A stretch of DNA of 64,000 bases, taken from the NCBI GenBank assembly GCA_017396695.1, contig JAFQLC010000018.1, forward strand, positions 248,001-312,000, read 5' to 3'. Position numbers and translations under genes: made by a program. This DNA is from a bacterium (lineage in GTDB: Bacteria > Cyanobacteriota > Vampirovibrionia > Gastranaerophilales > Gastranaerophilaceae). The notes beneath the pieces were generated by a model, which did not search any database, had not been told where the DNA came from, and was given only the letters and a program-made list of their open reading frames with translations. This document shows, piece after piece, positions 51,191 to 59,882 of the stretch (within the stretch, counting starts at the first letter, position 1; each line of letters begins with the position of its first letter).

Positions 51191-52954
51191 ATGAAAATTT
51201 TAGATAAATTGAACTCGCTAGACGATTTAAAGAATTTTACATACGAAGAATTGAAAAGTTTAGCTTCTGAAATGCGTTCTTTGATTATTAAAAAAGTGAA
51301 TACAACTGGCGGGCACTTAGCGCCGAATTTGGGCTTTATTGAACCAACAATTGCGCTTCACAAAGTTTTTAATTCGCCAGTTGATAAATTTGTTTTTGAT
51401 GTTTCGCATCAATGTTACCCGCATAAAATTTTAACGGGCAGAAAAAAATATTATGAAAATCCTGAAAAATATCTTGAAATTTCAGGTTATACAAATCCAG
51501 AAGAATCTGCCCACGATACTTTTGTTATAGGGCATACTTCAACCTCTGTTAGCCTTGCTTGTGGCATTGCAAAAGCAAGAGATTTAAGAGGTGAAAAATA
51601 TAATGTTGTTGCAATTATTGGAGATGGCTCTCTTTCTGGTGGTGAAGCTTATGAAGGCTTAAACAATGGGACAACTTTGGGTTCGAATTTCATTGTTATT
51701 GTAAATGATAATGAAATGTCTATTGCTGAAAACCAAGGTGGTTTGTATGAAAACTTAAGGTTGCTCAGAGAAACAAATGGGCAAGCAGAGTGCAATTTCT
51801 TTAAAAGCTTAGGATATGATTATTACTATGTGTCAGATGGTAATGATTTGTCGCAAATGATAGAAGTGCTTGAAAAAGTAAAAGGCACAGAACAACCAAC
51901 CGTTGTGCATATAAGAACGCAAAAAGGTAAAGGCTTAAAGGCGGCAGAAGATAATAAAGAACTTTTCCATTGGATTGTGCCAAATTTATTAGATGAAAAT
52001 AACGAAATAGCAAATACTCAAGGTGCTGAGTGCCCTGAAACATATGCTTCAGTTACGATTGATTTTCTGCTTAATAAATGCAAACAAGATAAAACAGTTT
52101 TTGCAATTAACCCTGCAACTCCTGGCGCTGTTGGTTTTACTCCAGATATCAGAGAAAAATTTGGGGCGAATTTTGTTGATACTGGAATTGCAGAAGAGCA
52201 CGCCGTTGCTTATGCTTCGGCAAGTGCAAAAAATGGCGCAAATCCATATTTGCTTCTTATAAGTTCATTTTTGCAAAGAACTTACGACCAACTTTCACAA
52301 GACTTGGCACTTAATAATTCGCCAATGACCATTCTTGTTTATTGGGGCGCAATTCAGGCAAATGATATGACACACCTTGGTTGTTTTGATATACCAATCA
52401 TCTCAAATATTCCAAACATTGTTTATTTAGCCCCTGCAACTAAAGAAGAATACTTGAAAATGCTTGAATTTTCTTATTTGAATAAAGAATTTCCTCTTGC
52501 AATTCGTGTTCCTTTTACAAACATTATAAGCACAGGAGAAGTGGACAATACTGACTATTCAATTTTAAACAAATTCAAAGTAACTCAAAGTGGTTCTGAA
52601 GTTGCCTTAATTGGTGTTGGCAATTTTTATCATTTAGCACTTGAAGTTGCACAAAATCTTGAAAACGAAGGGATAAAAGCAACTGTCATCAATCCAAGGT
52701 TTATTTCAGGGCTTGATAAAGAGCTTTTAAATTCGCTAAAAGAAAACCATAAACTTGTTGTAACTTTAGAAGATGGCGTGCTTGATGGCGGTTTTGGGCA
52801 AAAAGTTGCAAGTTTTTATGGAAATTCTGATATAAAAGTTTTAAATTATGGTGCTGAAAAAGAATTTCCAGACAGAGTTTCTATTGCTAAATTGTATGAA
52901 AAATATCGTCTAAAGAAAGAATTAATCGTATCAGATATTAAAGAAATTTTATAA
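51191..52954 (+). CDS. dxs: 1-deoxy-D-xylulose-5-phosphate synthase
   Basis: First step of the MEP isoprenoid pathway; thiamine-diphosphate enzyme joining pyruvate and glyceraldehyde 3-phosphate. About 587 aa: LRSLIIKKV-type start, TGGHLAPNLGFIEPTIAL (residues about 39-56), DVSHQCYPHKILTGR, the ThDP motif GDGSLSGGEAYEGLNN, and the transketolase pyrimidine domain with DTGIAEEHAVAYA. The family consensus has WD where this has FDVSHQ. GGAAGGT precedes ATG 51191. The length is slightly below the usual 620. The Dxs assignment is firm at family level; it is a somewhat divergent member. Confidence 0.85.
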   Translation: MKILDKLNSLDDLKNFTYEELKSLASEMRSLIIKKVNTTGGHLAPNLGFIEPTIALHKVFNSPVDKFVFDVSHQCYPHKILTGRKKYYENPEKYLEISGYTNPEESAHDTFVIGHTSTSVSLACGIAKARDLRGEKYNVVAIIGDGSLSGGEAYEGLNNGTTLGSNFIVIVNDNEMSIAENQGGLYENLRLLRETNGQAECNFFKSLGYDYYYVSDGNDLSQMIEVLEKVKGTEQPTVVHIRTQKGKGLKAAEDNKELFHWIVPNLLDENNEIANTQGAECPETYASVTIDFLLNKCKQDKTVFAINPATPGAVGFTPDIREKFGANFVDTGIAEEHAVAYASASAKNGANPYLLLISSFLQRTYDQLSQDLALNNSPMTILVYWGAIQANDMTHLGCFDIPIISNIPNIVYLAPATKEEYLKMLEFSYLNKEFPLAIRVPFTNIISTGEVDNTDYSILNKFKVTQSGSEVALIGVGNFYHLALEVAQNLENEGIKATVINPRFISGLDKELLNSLKENHKLVVTLEDGVLDGGFGQKVASFYGNSDIKVLNYGAEKEFPDRVSIAKLYEKYRLKKELIVSDIKEIL

Positions 52955-52967
52955 AAAGAGGCAAATT

Positions 52968-53987
52968 ATGAAAATTGGCGCAATTAAAAATTTTAGTTTT
53001 CAAAGAAGAATTCAAGACTCAAATCCTAACCCGCTCCCAATTAAAAAAATGGAGGCAATCAATGAGGAAAAAGCGGTTCTTCCAAGGGTTGAATTAGCAA
53101 AAGAAATTGACGATATGTTTGCTAATGTGAAAACTATGCAAGTAACATCAGGCGGGGTGGTTGACAGTGTTCAAGATGAAATCGAAGATATTACAAGAAC
53201 ATATAAATCTGAAGTAAAAGAAGCACTGAAACTTTTTAGAGAAGCTTGCGATAATGTTGAAGTCGATAATTATGGCACAAAAACAATTCGAGAATTGAAT
53301 GATAAAGGTGAACCAAAGCGCACTTTAGTGCTTCGCACAAACGGCAATTTAACAATTGAAGATTTTGAAAATAATGTTGTTGTTAAAGCGCAAAACCACG
53401 AACTTCTCTCTGTTATAAAAAATGAAGAAAATACGGAAGAAGGCAAAAAATATTCATATTTTATTGAATACGAAAATGGTGCACCGCATTCTTATGTAAA
53501 AAATTATTCCGAAACAACTGATGGCAAAATAACGGCAGATAAAAAATTTGAATTTACAAGAGGCGTTGTTTATCCTTTTAGATATAGAGAAAATTATCAA
53601 GCAAGTGGCGACACTTCAAGTGCAGATAAGCAAGTTTATTTTAAAACTGGCGGATTTAACGTGCACGACTTGCTAACAAAAGGAATTTTGTTCAGGTGGG
53701 CAGATTTAGTTCGTGAATATGATGAAAATATTAATTACGGCAAAGATTTTTGGACAATTGATAAAGCAATTACATTTGTAAATGGTGATTTAGAAAAATA
53801 TGCTGAAAGCACAACCCATGTATTGGGTGGGGGCGAAAAATCAGATAAGCAACTTTTATTTAGAGATAATAAACCCGTTTTATATTTCGACAAAGTTGCA
53901 AAACCAGCGCAAGGCACAAGAACAGTTGAAAGTACATACGCTTTAGAAGACGGCGCTTGGGTTCCATCTAAAAAATGGCACACTTAA
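52968..53987 (+). CDS. Hypothetical protein, 339 aa, with MKIGAIKNFSF N-terminus
   Basis: No family recognised. Begins MKIGAIKNFSFQRRIQDSN, continues with a Glu/Lys-rich helical stretch (to about residue 90) and then a beta-rich repeat-like region where lines such as YFIEYENGAPHSYVKNYS, VYFKTGGFNVHDL and LLFRDNKPVLYFDKVAK suggest repeated strand-turn units, like toxin-antitoxin 'MORN-like' or fibre repeats. No signal peptide or membrane helix. Starts 13 bases after dxs and ends before a strong terminator. Its N-terminal motif matches those at 43996 and 44622. Confidence 0.55.
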   Translation: MKIGAIKNFSFQRRIQDSNPNPLPIKKMEAINEEKAVLPRVELAKEIDDMFANVKTMQVTSGGVVDSVQDEIEDITRTYKSEVKEALKLFREACDNVEVDNYGTKTIRELNDKGEPKRTLVLRTNGNLTIEDFENNVVVKAQNHELLSVIKNEENTEEGKKYSYFIEYENGAPHSYVKNYSETTDGKITADKKFEFTRGVVYPFRYRENYQASGDTSSADKQVYFKTGGFNVHDLLTKGILFRWADLVREYDENINYGKDFWTIDKAITFVNGDLEKYAESTTHVLGGGEKSDKQLLFRDNKPVLYFDKVAKPAQGTRTVESTYALEDGAWVPSKKWHT

Positions 53988-54005
53988 ATAAAATTCAAGA
54001 ATTAA

Positions 54006-54036
54006 AAAAGGTGGGTTTTGAGCCCACCTTTTGTTT
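54006..54036 (+). terminator. Terminator after the 339-aa gene
   Basis: Stem AAAAGGTGGG / CCCACCTTTT (54006-54015 and 54023-54032) with a seven-base loop and a T-rich tail. It separates the plus-strand dxs operon from the convergent gatA. Confidence 0.85.
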
Positions 54037-54048
54037 TATTTGAATTAA

Positions 54049-55509
54049 TTATATATTTGCTTGAACTTTATGAAATTCAGTTTCTCTTTCGAAGTTATAA
54101 GCTGTTCTGAATAAAAGTTCTTCTTGCATTTGGTTTGTAATTAATTGACCGCCGATAGGCATATTGTCTTCATCGTAACCAATTGGCATACTAAGTGCTG
54201 GAGCGCCAATTAAGTTAGCGCAAATTGTTCCGATATCTGTTAAATACATTGCGAGTGGGTCTTCGTTTCTTGAGCCTAAATCAAACGCAGTTGTAGGGCA
54301 CGTTGGTCCAAATAATGCATCAACTTCCTTGAAAGCTTCAGAGAAATCTTCAGCAACAAGTCTTCTCATTTGTTGTGCTTTTTTGTAATATGCATCATAA
54401 TATCCGCTTGATAGGGCATAAGTTCCAAGCATTATGCGTCTTTTAACTTCGTCGCCAAAGCCTTCTGCTCTTGATTTAGAATACATTTCAAGAAGATTTT
54501 TAGCATTTGCTGTTCTGTGGCCATATCTTACGCCATCAAATCTTGCAAGGTTTGAACTACATTCTGCAGTTGCTAAAATATAATAAATACCGATTGAATG
54601 TTTTAGATTTGGAAGCGAAATTTCTTTAATTTCAGCGCCAGCGTTTTCATAAACTTTAATCGCATCTTCAATCGATTTTTTAACAGAATCAGCAATGCCT
54701 TCGCCCATAAGTTCTTTAATCACACCAATTTTTGTGCCTTTAATATCATTTTTTAACGTTTTTGTTGGTGAGCCTACTTCTGTTTTAAGAGATGTTGAAT
54801 CGTGTTTATCCCAACCTGCAATAATTTCATATAGCGAAGCGCAATCTTCAACACATCTTCCAAAAGGCCCGATTTGGTCAAGAGATGAAGCGAATGCAAT
54901 TAAGCCATAGCGAGAAACTCTGCCGTATGTTGGTTTCATGCCGACAATACCGCAGAAGCTTGCAGGAAGTCTGATACTTCCGCCAGTGTCTGAACCGAGT
55001 GCTAAACTTGATTCAAAAGCTGCAACGCTTGCCGCTGAGCCACCTGATGAGCCACCTGGAACTTTGTTTAAGTTATGTGGGTTGTGAACGATTTTGAATG
55101 CTGAATTTTCATTACTTGAACCCATTGCAAATTCGTCCATATTTGCTTTCCCTGTGATTGGGATTAAATTTTCATTTAGTTTGTCAACAACAGTTGCATT
55201 ATATGGCGAAACAAAATTTTCTAAAATTTTAGATGAAGCAGTTGTTTTTGAGCCTTTTAAGTTCATATTGTCTTTGAGTGCAAGTGGAATGCCTGCAAAA
55301 AGTGGTAATTCTTCACCCTTAGACACCTTTTCATCAACTTTTTTTGCTGTTTCATAAGCAAAATCTTCTGTAAGAGAGTTAAAAGCGCCGATTTTGTCAT
55401 CAACTTTTTTGATTTGCTCATAAGTTAAATCTAAAAGCTCAACCGCTGAAACTTCTTTATTTTTGATAGCTTCAAATTGTTCTGTTGCTGTTTTTCTTAA
55501 GATACTCAT
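54049..55509 (-). CDS. gatA: Aspartyl/glutamyl-tRNA amidotransferase subunit A
   Basis: Glutaminase subunit of GatCAB, which converts Glu-tRNA(Gln) and/or Asp-tRNA(Asn) to the amidated forms. 486 aa of the amidase signature family: catalytic Lys in ALKDNMNLKGSKTT (residues about 76-89), GSSNENSAF, the Ser-rich GGSSGGSAASVAAF and the nucleophile region GSDTGGSIRLPASFCG. gatB and gatC are not in the window, so the complex is encoded in pieces. Overlaps nothing; yraN is divergent. Confidence 0.95.
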   Translation of the reverse strand: MSILRKTATEQFEAIKNKEVSAVELLDLTYEQIKKVDDKIGAFNSLTEDFAYETAKKVDEKVSKGEELPLFAGIPLALKDNMNLKGSKTTASSKILENFVSPYNATVVDKLNENLIPITGKANMDEFAMGSSNENSAFKIVHNPHNLNKVPGGSSGGSAASVAAFESSLALGSDTGGSIRLPASFCGIVGMKPTYGRVSRYGLIAFASSLDQIGPFGRCVEDCASLYEIIAGWDKHDSTSLKTEVGSPTKTLKNDIKGTKIGVIKELMGEGIADSVKKSIEDAIKVYENAGAEIKEISLPNLKHSIGIYYILATAECSSNLARFDGVRYGHRTANAKNLLEMYSKSRAEGFGDEVKRRIMLGTYALSSGYYDAYYKKAQQMRRLVAEDFSEAFKEVDALFGPTCPTTAFDLGSRNEDPLAMYLTDIGTICANLIGAPALSMPIGYDEDNMPIGGQLITNQMQEELLFRTAYNFERETEFHKVQANI

Positions 55510-55541
55510 TATATCCTCTCAATATGTGTTATGATTATTAT

Positions 55542-55898
55542 ATGCAAAACAATTTAAAAGGTAAACAAGGAGAAAAAATAGCTGAAGGCTATTTGAAATC
55601 TAAGGGATATGAAATTTTAGAAACTAATTTCAGGTATTCTCGTATTGCTGAAATTGATATTATTGCAAAAACAGGTAAAACCCTTGTGTTTGTTGAGGTT
55701 AAAACAAGAACAAGCGAGTTTTTTGGAAGTGGCGCTGAAGCTGTTGATAATAAAAAATTATCAAATATTTATGCAGCCCTTCAATATTATATTCACAAGA
55801 AAAAATTACAGAATTTAAAGCCAAGAATTGATGTTATTTCAATTCTTTTAGATAAAAATTCTTTTTCAATTAACCACATCGAAAATATAGAAATTTAG
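55542..55898 (+). CDS. yraN: YraN/UPF0102 family nuclease-like protein
   Basis: 118 aa from ATG 55542: MQNNLKGKQGEKIAEGYLKSK, then YEILETNFRYSRIAEIDIIAK and TLVFVEVKTRTSEFFGSG, the UPF0102 pattern with the Glu-Asp-(Glu)-x-Lys residues of a PD-(D/E)xK fold (EIDIIA...FVEVKTR). Function is uncertain; Holliday-junction resolvase-like DNA activity is assumed from fold. An upstream frame to 55485 lies in the divergent gatA region and is rejected. Confidence 0.9.
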   Translation: MQNNLKGKQGEKIAEGYLKSKGYEILETNFRYSRIAEIDIIAKTGKTLVFVEVKTRTSEFFGSGAEAVDNKKLSNIYAALQYYIHKKKLQNLKPRIDVISILLDKNSFSINHIENIEI

Positions 55899-55900
55899 GG

Positions 55901-56365
55901 TTATAATTCGTAATTTTGGATAAAACCATATCGGCTTTCGTTTGCGAAGTGGACTGATGTTTTTCTCATTTTTAAATCTGCTTTTTGGGCTGCTTTAAAA
56001 GAAGCATTAATTTCACCTTTTTTTGTGAATTTGTTTAAGCAGTTTGGGCAAATAAAGCTTGGTTTTTGGTCGCATTCAAATTCAGAACCACAAAAGCTGC
56101 ATTTGATGGTGATTTTGTCCATAACACCAAATAATCTGCCGATTTCAAAAAGGTGTTTAACTTCGTCTTCAGGAAGTCCTGTTCCTTTAATGATTTCCTC
56201 AAGAAGCACTTTTGTTTTGCCTGTGCTTTGAATATAGCCTTTAATTTTATCTGTTTCTTTAACTTCTTCTTTATAGCAGTTATCGCAAATATCTCTGTTG
56301 CCGCTTTTAACAAAAAGAGCGCCACATTTTTTGCAGTTTACAAGTTGTGCTTGTTGTTGAGACAT
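55901..56365 (-). CDS. Zinc-ribbon protein, YvyF-like
   Basis: 154 aa with two Cys pairs at the N-terminus (CKKCGALFVKSGNRDICDNCY) and two more in the C-terminal half (CSFCGSEFEC...FICPNC), and a helix-turn-helix-like middle VLLEEIIKGTGLPEDEVKHL that resembles MerR-type DNA-binding helices. The N-terminal ribbon and this layout resemble YvyF/TIGR03826, a protein of flagellar operons in Firmicutes. The flagellar genes here are 30 kb away. Regulatory role inferred. Convergent with yraN, 2 bases apart. Confidence 0.65.
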   Translation of the reverse strand: MSQQQAQLVNCKKCGALFVKSGNRDICDNCYKEEVKETDKIKGYIQSTGKTKVLLEEIIKGTGLPEDEVKHLFEIGRLFGVMDKITIKCSFCGSEFECDQKPSFICPNCLNKFTKKGEINASFKAAQKADLKMRKTSVHFANESRYGFIQNYEL

Positions 56366-56383
56366 ATTTTTCCTTTTTTAAAT

Positions 56384-56968
56384 TTATAAAACACCTTTTG
56401 TAGATGGAATTTCATCTTTTTTGTTTGCATCAATTGAGCAAGCTTCCCTTAAGCTTCTAGCGCATGCTTTAAATACGGCTTCAATTAGGTGGTGCGGGTC
56501 ATAGCCTGCAAGTTTTTTGATGTGTAGTGTGATTTTTGCAGCGTGCACAAAACTTTCAAAAAAGTGGTAAAGCAAAACTGTTTCAAAATCACTTGTTTTT
56601 TCTTGAATAATATCTATATCGAAATTAAGATAAGCTCTTCCCGAAATATCGAGTGCGCAAAGAACCATAGCATCATCCATTGGAAGAATTGTGCTTGCAT
56701 ATCTTTTGATGCCTCGTTTGTCGCCAAGTGCTTCATAAAGTGCTTCGCCAAGCGTGATTGCAGTGTCTTCAATCAAGTGGTGTTCATCGCCATCTAGAGA
56801 ATTTGCCTCAAGTTTAATTTTAAAGCCACTGTGTTTTGCAAGTTGCTCTAGCATATGCGAAAAGAATTTATTTGAGCACGAAATCGAGCTTCCTTCGCTT
56901 GCATCTAAATTAATTTCAACATTGATTGAAGTTTCTTTTGTTTCTCTTTTTTTTGAAATTTCTCTCAT
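56384..56968 (-). CDS. hisB: Imidazoleglycerol-phosphate dehydratase
   Basis: Sixth step of histidine synthesis. 194 aa, monofunctional. Both metal-binding segments of the IGPD repeat are present: DGDEHHLIEDTAITLGEAL (residues about 59-77) and GYDPHHLIEAVFKACA near the C-terminus. FFSHMLEQLAKHSGFK is the conserved start of the first half. It overlaps the upstream hisC-HAD fusion gene by 4 bases, so the two are translated together. Confidence 0.95.
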   Translation of the reverse strand: MREISKKRETKETSINVEINLDASEGSSISCSNKFFSHMLEQLAKHSGFKIKLEANSLDGDEHHLIEDTAITLGEALYEALGDKRGIKRYASTILPMDDAMVLCALDISGRAYLNFDIDIIQEKTSDFETVLLYHFFESFVHAAKITLHIKKLAGYDPHHLIEAVFKACARSLREACSIDANKKDEIPSTKGVL

Positions 56969-58680
56969 GAAAACCTACCGATATTTCTAATAACTTTTGT
57001 TGCACCTTCTTTTTTCAAATCTCTTTTTAAAATCCAAGATTTATCTTGTGGCGGAAGAACGCCAATTCCTTTAGCACCCGCAAGACGAGCACAAATCATA
57101 TCATCTTTAGTATCGCCAAAATAAATTATTTCATTGCAAAGAGAATTTGCTCTGATTTTTTGTAAACCTAAAGGATTTGGTTTTTGCTTGTCATCAGGAA
57201 GTGAATTTTTTGTGATTATAATATTGAAAAAGTCGATGATTTCATACTTTTTAAGCGAATAAAGAGCTTCTTCTTCAGGGCGCCCAGTAAAAATACACAA
57301 ATCATATTTTTGACTCAATTTTTCAATAAATTCTTTTGTGCATAAAATTTCTTCGTTATCAATTAAACCCATAGAGCCATCAGCTTGCTCGGAGAAGAAA
57401 TTCTCTTGAAAACATCTTACTATTTCTTCAAAATCAACATTTAAACCTTCTTGTTTGAGTAAAAATTGAGTAAGAGTCCAATCGCAATTTAAGCCACCAT
57501 AATTTTTTGCATCTTGGATATCTTTTTCTGATATAGTTTTTCCAGAAAAATGTTTGAATGTTGCTTGAATTGCTGCTCTATATGAGTTCCTAACATCAAA
57601 TAGCACCCCGTCCATATCAAAAACAAGCATATCTCTTGGGGTGAGCACTTTAAGCAAATATTTTAAATCTTTTGAATTTGGAATTGTAATTCTGAAGCAA
57701 TTTTTTAGGCGCAAGTCATTAAATTTTTTGATTTTAATTTTATTCGCATAAAGCTTTTTATACATAAAATCTGCTTTGTCGCCCATATCGCAAAGAATGA
57801 AGTTGCCTTCGCTTCTGTAAACTTTGAAGCCTGCATTTTCAAGCGCTAAAGTTAAAATTCTTTTGTTTTTGATTGTTTCAGTTTTAATTTTTTGCAAGTG
57901 TTTTTTGTCATCAAGCGCTACAAGACCTGCAATTGTTGCCATTGTGTTCACGGAATATGGCGAGATGATTTTTTTAAGGTTTAAAATGTTTTCTTGTTTT
58001 GTTAGAACATAACCAAGCCTAAGCCCTGCAAGAGCATAGTCTTTAGAAAATGAACGCACAACAAACAAGTTATTGTAATGATTAATAAATTCTTCAATCC
58101 TGTCATCTTCAAGCATATAGCTTGAGTATGTTTTATCTACGACGACTGCTGAATTTGGGAATTTTTGCAAAATTTCTTCGATATATGGAACAGGAACAGA
58201 CTCTCCTGTTGGAGAATTTGGGGAAGTTATGTGAATTATTTTTGCATTAGTTTCAAGCGCACGTTGAATCATTTTATCTTTATTAAAAAGCCATTTTTTA
58301 TCGTATTCGACTTCTTCAAAATTAGCGCCAGCAATGCTTGTATAAATCATTGGCATTGCAAAAGTTGGAGCATACGAAAGAACGGTGTCGTCTGAATTTA
58401 GGTAAGTTCTAAAAACTGTGCTAATTGCTTCATCGCAACCAGATGTTAAAAGAACATTTTCAACTCCAAGCTTAAATTCTTTGGCAATTTTTGTCATTAA
58501 TTCGCCGTAATATGGATATTTTGAGACATTTTCTTCGCAAATGTTTTTAATTGCTTTTAGAACTTTGGGTGATGTTCCAAATTGGTTTTCATTAGAATTT
58601 AATTCAATAAAAGAATCATCATGAAATAATGGAGTTTCATATACTTTGACATTTTTTAAAATTTTGTTCGCTTCAACCAT
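56965..58680 (-). CDS. hisC: HisC histidinol-phosphate aminotransferase fused to HAD phosphatase
   Basis: 571 aa. Residues 1-345 are a fold-type I aminotransferase: LNSNENQFGTSPKVL (28-42), SPNSPTGE (153-160) and the PLP lysine in SFSKDYALAGLRLGYV (Lys213). Residues about 350-571 are a HAD phosphatase: motif I DMDGVLFD (355-362), motif II Thr465 in FTGRPEE, motif III Lys500 and motif IV GDTKDD (522-527). HisC yields L-histidinol phosphate, and a HAD phosphatase would yield histidinol, so one chain may do two sequential steps; with hisB three in a row. The substrate of the HAD half is inferred. Confidence 0.9.
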   Translation of the reverse strand: MVEANKILKNVKVYETPLFHDDSFIELNSNENQFGTSPKVLKAIKNICEENVSKYPYYGELMTKIAKEFKLGVENVLLTSGCDEAISTVFRTYLNSDDTVLSYAPTFAMPMIYTSIAGANFEEVEYDKKWLFNKDKMIQRALETNAKIIHITSPNSPTGESVPVPYIEEILQKFPNSAVVVDKTYSSYMLEDDRIEEFINHYNNLFVVRSFSKDYALAGLRLGYVLTKQENILNLKKIISPYSVNTMATIAGLVALDDKKHLQKIKTETIKNKRILTLALENAGFKVYRSEGNFILCDMGDKADFMYKKLYANKIKIKKFNDLRLKNCFRITIPNSKDLKYLLKVLTPRDMLVFDMDGVLFDVRNSYRAAIQATFKHFSGKTISEKDIQDAKNYGGLNCDWTLTQFLLKQEGLNVDFEEIVRCFQENFFSEQADGSMGLIDNEEILCTKEFIEKLSQKYDLCIFTGRPEEEALYSLKKYEIIDFFNIIITKNSLPDDKQKPNPLGLQKIRANSLCNEIIYFGDTKDDMICARLAGAKGIGVLPPQDKSWILKRDLKKEGATKVIRNIGRFS

Positions 58681-58744
58681 ACTAAGATTATACGAATAAT
58701 ATAGTTTAAGGTCAAATTATAAAACTGTTTCAAGGGTTTTGGTG

Positions 58745-59530
58745 TTATCTTGTTTCAATTCTTATGTTCATAATTTCAATGTCATCATAATCAACATAAT
58801 TTCTTTGAAAAAGATTTTTCCCTGTTTTAATTGTTAATTCATTGTTTGCTCGAATAAGTTGTGTTGGAATGTCAATTAATTGGTTATCTCCATTAATTTT
58901 TAATTCACCAATTTTTTGCCCGTTGAAAAATACCTCTGTTGGGCTTGAATATGCGGTTGCCACATTGTTTTGCCCCAAGCTTTTTGCTTCTTTTGTGTCA
59001 AGCCCAATAATTGAGCCTATAATAAGCACTTTTCTGTCTCCTGCTTTTGGTTTTTCAAGTTTAAATGTTTTTGTGTAGAATGTGCCAGCAGATTGTGCTT
59101 GAAATTCAAAACTGTTAGCGGATGTGCTTGAAAACATATTATCGCCTAAATGACAGAGTGAATTTTCAAGTGTCATATCCCCTGCTTTTGTTTCTTCTAT
59201 TCCAATTTTGAGTGGGGTTTGGAGGGAGTTTTTGTCAATTGTAATAGAAAATGGCCTGTAACCTTCTTTTTCAACAGATAAAATAGATTTCTTTTCGATT
59301 GGTTTTGTGATTTCAAAAGTGCCGTCAGGGTCAGTTATAGTCCTGTAATTTTCAGTTGGAATTGAAACAGTTGCCCTATCTATTCCTTGCCCTGTTTTTG
59401 AATCTACGATTTGATTTTTCCCGTTTATTTCTTCTTTTTTAACATTTCCTGAAATGCTTGCAAATGTGAGGTTTTGCGCTAGGCAAAGAGAAATTAAAAA
59501 AGAATTTATTAATATTTTTCCTATTTTCAT
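58745..59530 (-). CDS. Secreted protein with carboxypeptidase-regulatory-like domain
   Basis: 261 aa with a signal peptide (residues about 1-24, ILINSFLISLCLAQNLTFA). Residues about 25-110 resemble a CarboxypepD_reg beta-sandwich: GQGIDRATVSIPTENYRTITDPDGTFEITKP and ILSVEKEGYRPF are the usual strand pattern. The C-terminal half is beta-rich with FFNGQKIGELKINGDNQLI and unrecognised. Probably periplasmic or exported. It stands alone downstream of a bidirectional gap. Function unknown. Confidence 0.7.
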   Translation of the reverse strand: MKIGKILINSFLISLCLAQNLTFASISGNVKKEEINGKNQIVDSKTGQGIDRATVSIPTENYRTITDPDGTFEITKPIEKKSILSVEKEGYRPFSITIDKNSLQTPLKIGIEETKAGDMTLENSLCHLGDNMFSSTSANSFEFQAQSAGTFYTKTFKLEKPKAGDRKVLIIGSIIGLDTKEAKSLGQNNVATAYSSPTEVFFNGQKIGELKINGDNQLIDIPTQLIRANNELTIKTGKNLFQRNYVDYDDIEIMNIRIETR

Positions 59531-59648
59531 ACATTAATTTTAATTCCTGTTTTTGCGTTAAAAACCACCAGTCGAATATATGCTTCTTGGGAATTAAATT
59601 ATTTTTAACTTGAAAAATAATATTTCAGTAAAAATTGAAAGGAATTTT

Positions 59649-59882
59649 ATGAGAAAAAACAGATTTTTGAGAGTTCTTGGAACGCTATCTTACATTTTAC
59701 TTTTAGTTGGCGCAATAAATTGGGCACTTGTTGGAATTTTTGGGTTTGATTTAGTTGCTTATTTATTTGGAGAAATGACTTGGTTGACTCGTGCTGTTTA
59801 CATTGCAGTTGGCGCAAGCGCAATTCTTTCGCTTATTTCAATGATGTTCTGCAATGATAGTTGCGAATGCAGTATTAGCTAA
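59649..59882 (+). CDS. DUF378 family small membrane protein
   Basis: 77 aa with two membrane helices (about 8-29 and 45-65) separated by INWALVGIFGFDLVAYLFG, the DUF378 signature (xxGAxNWGLVGxFxFDLVAxLFG). It ends in a short Cys-rich tail (CNDSCECSIS), which is unusual for the family. AAAGGAA lies 6 bases before ATG 59649. Its last 8 bases overlap convergent purB. Function of the family is unknown. Confidence 0.83.
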   Translation: MRKNRFLRVLGTLSYILLLVGAINWALVGIFGFDLVAYLFGEMTWLTRAVYIAVGASAILSLISMMFCNDSCECSIS

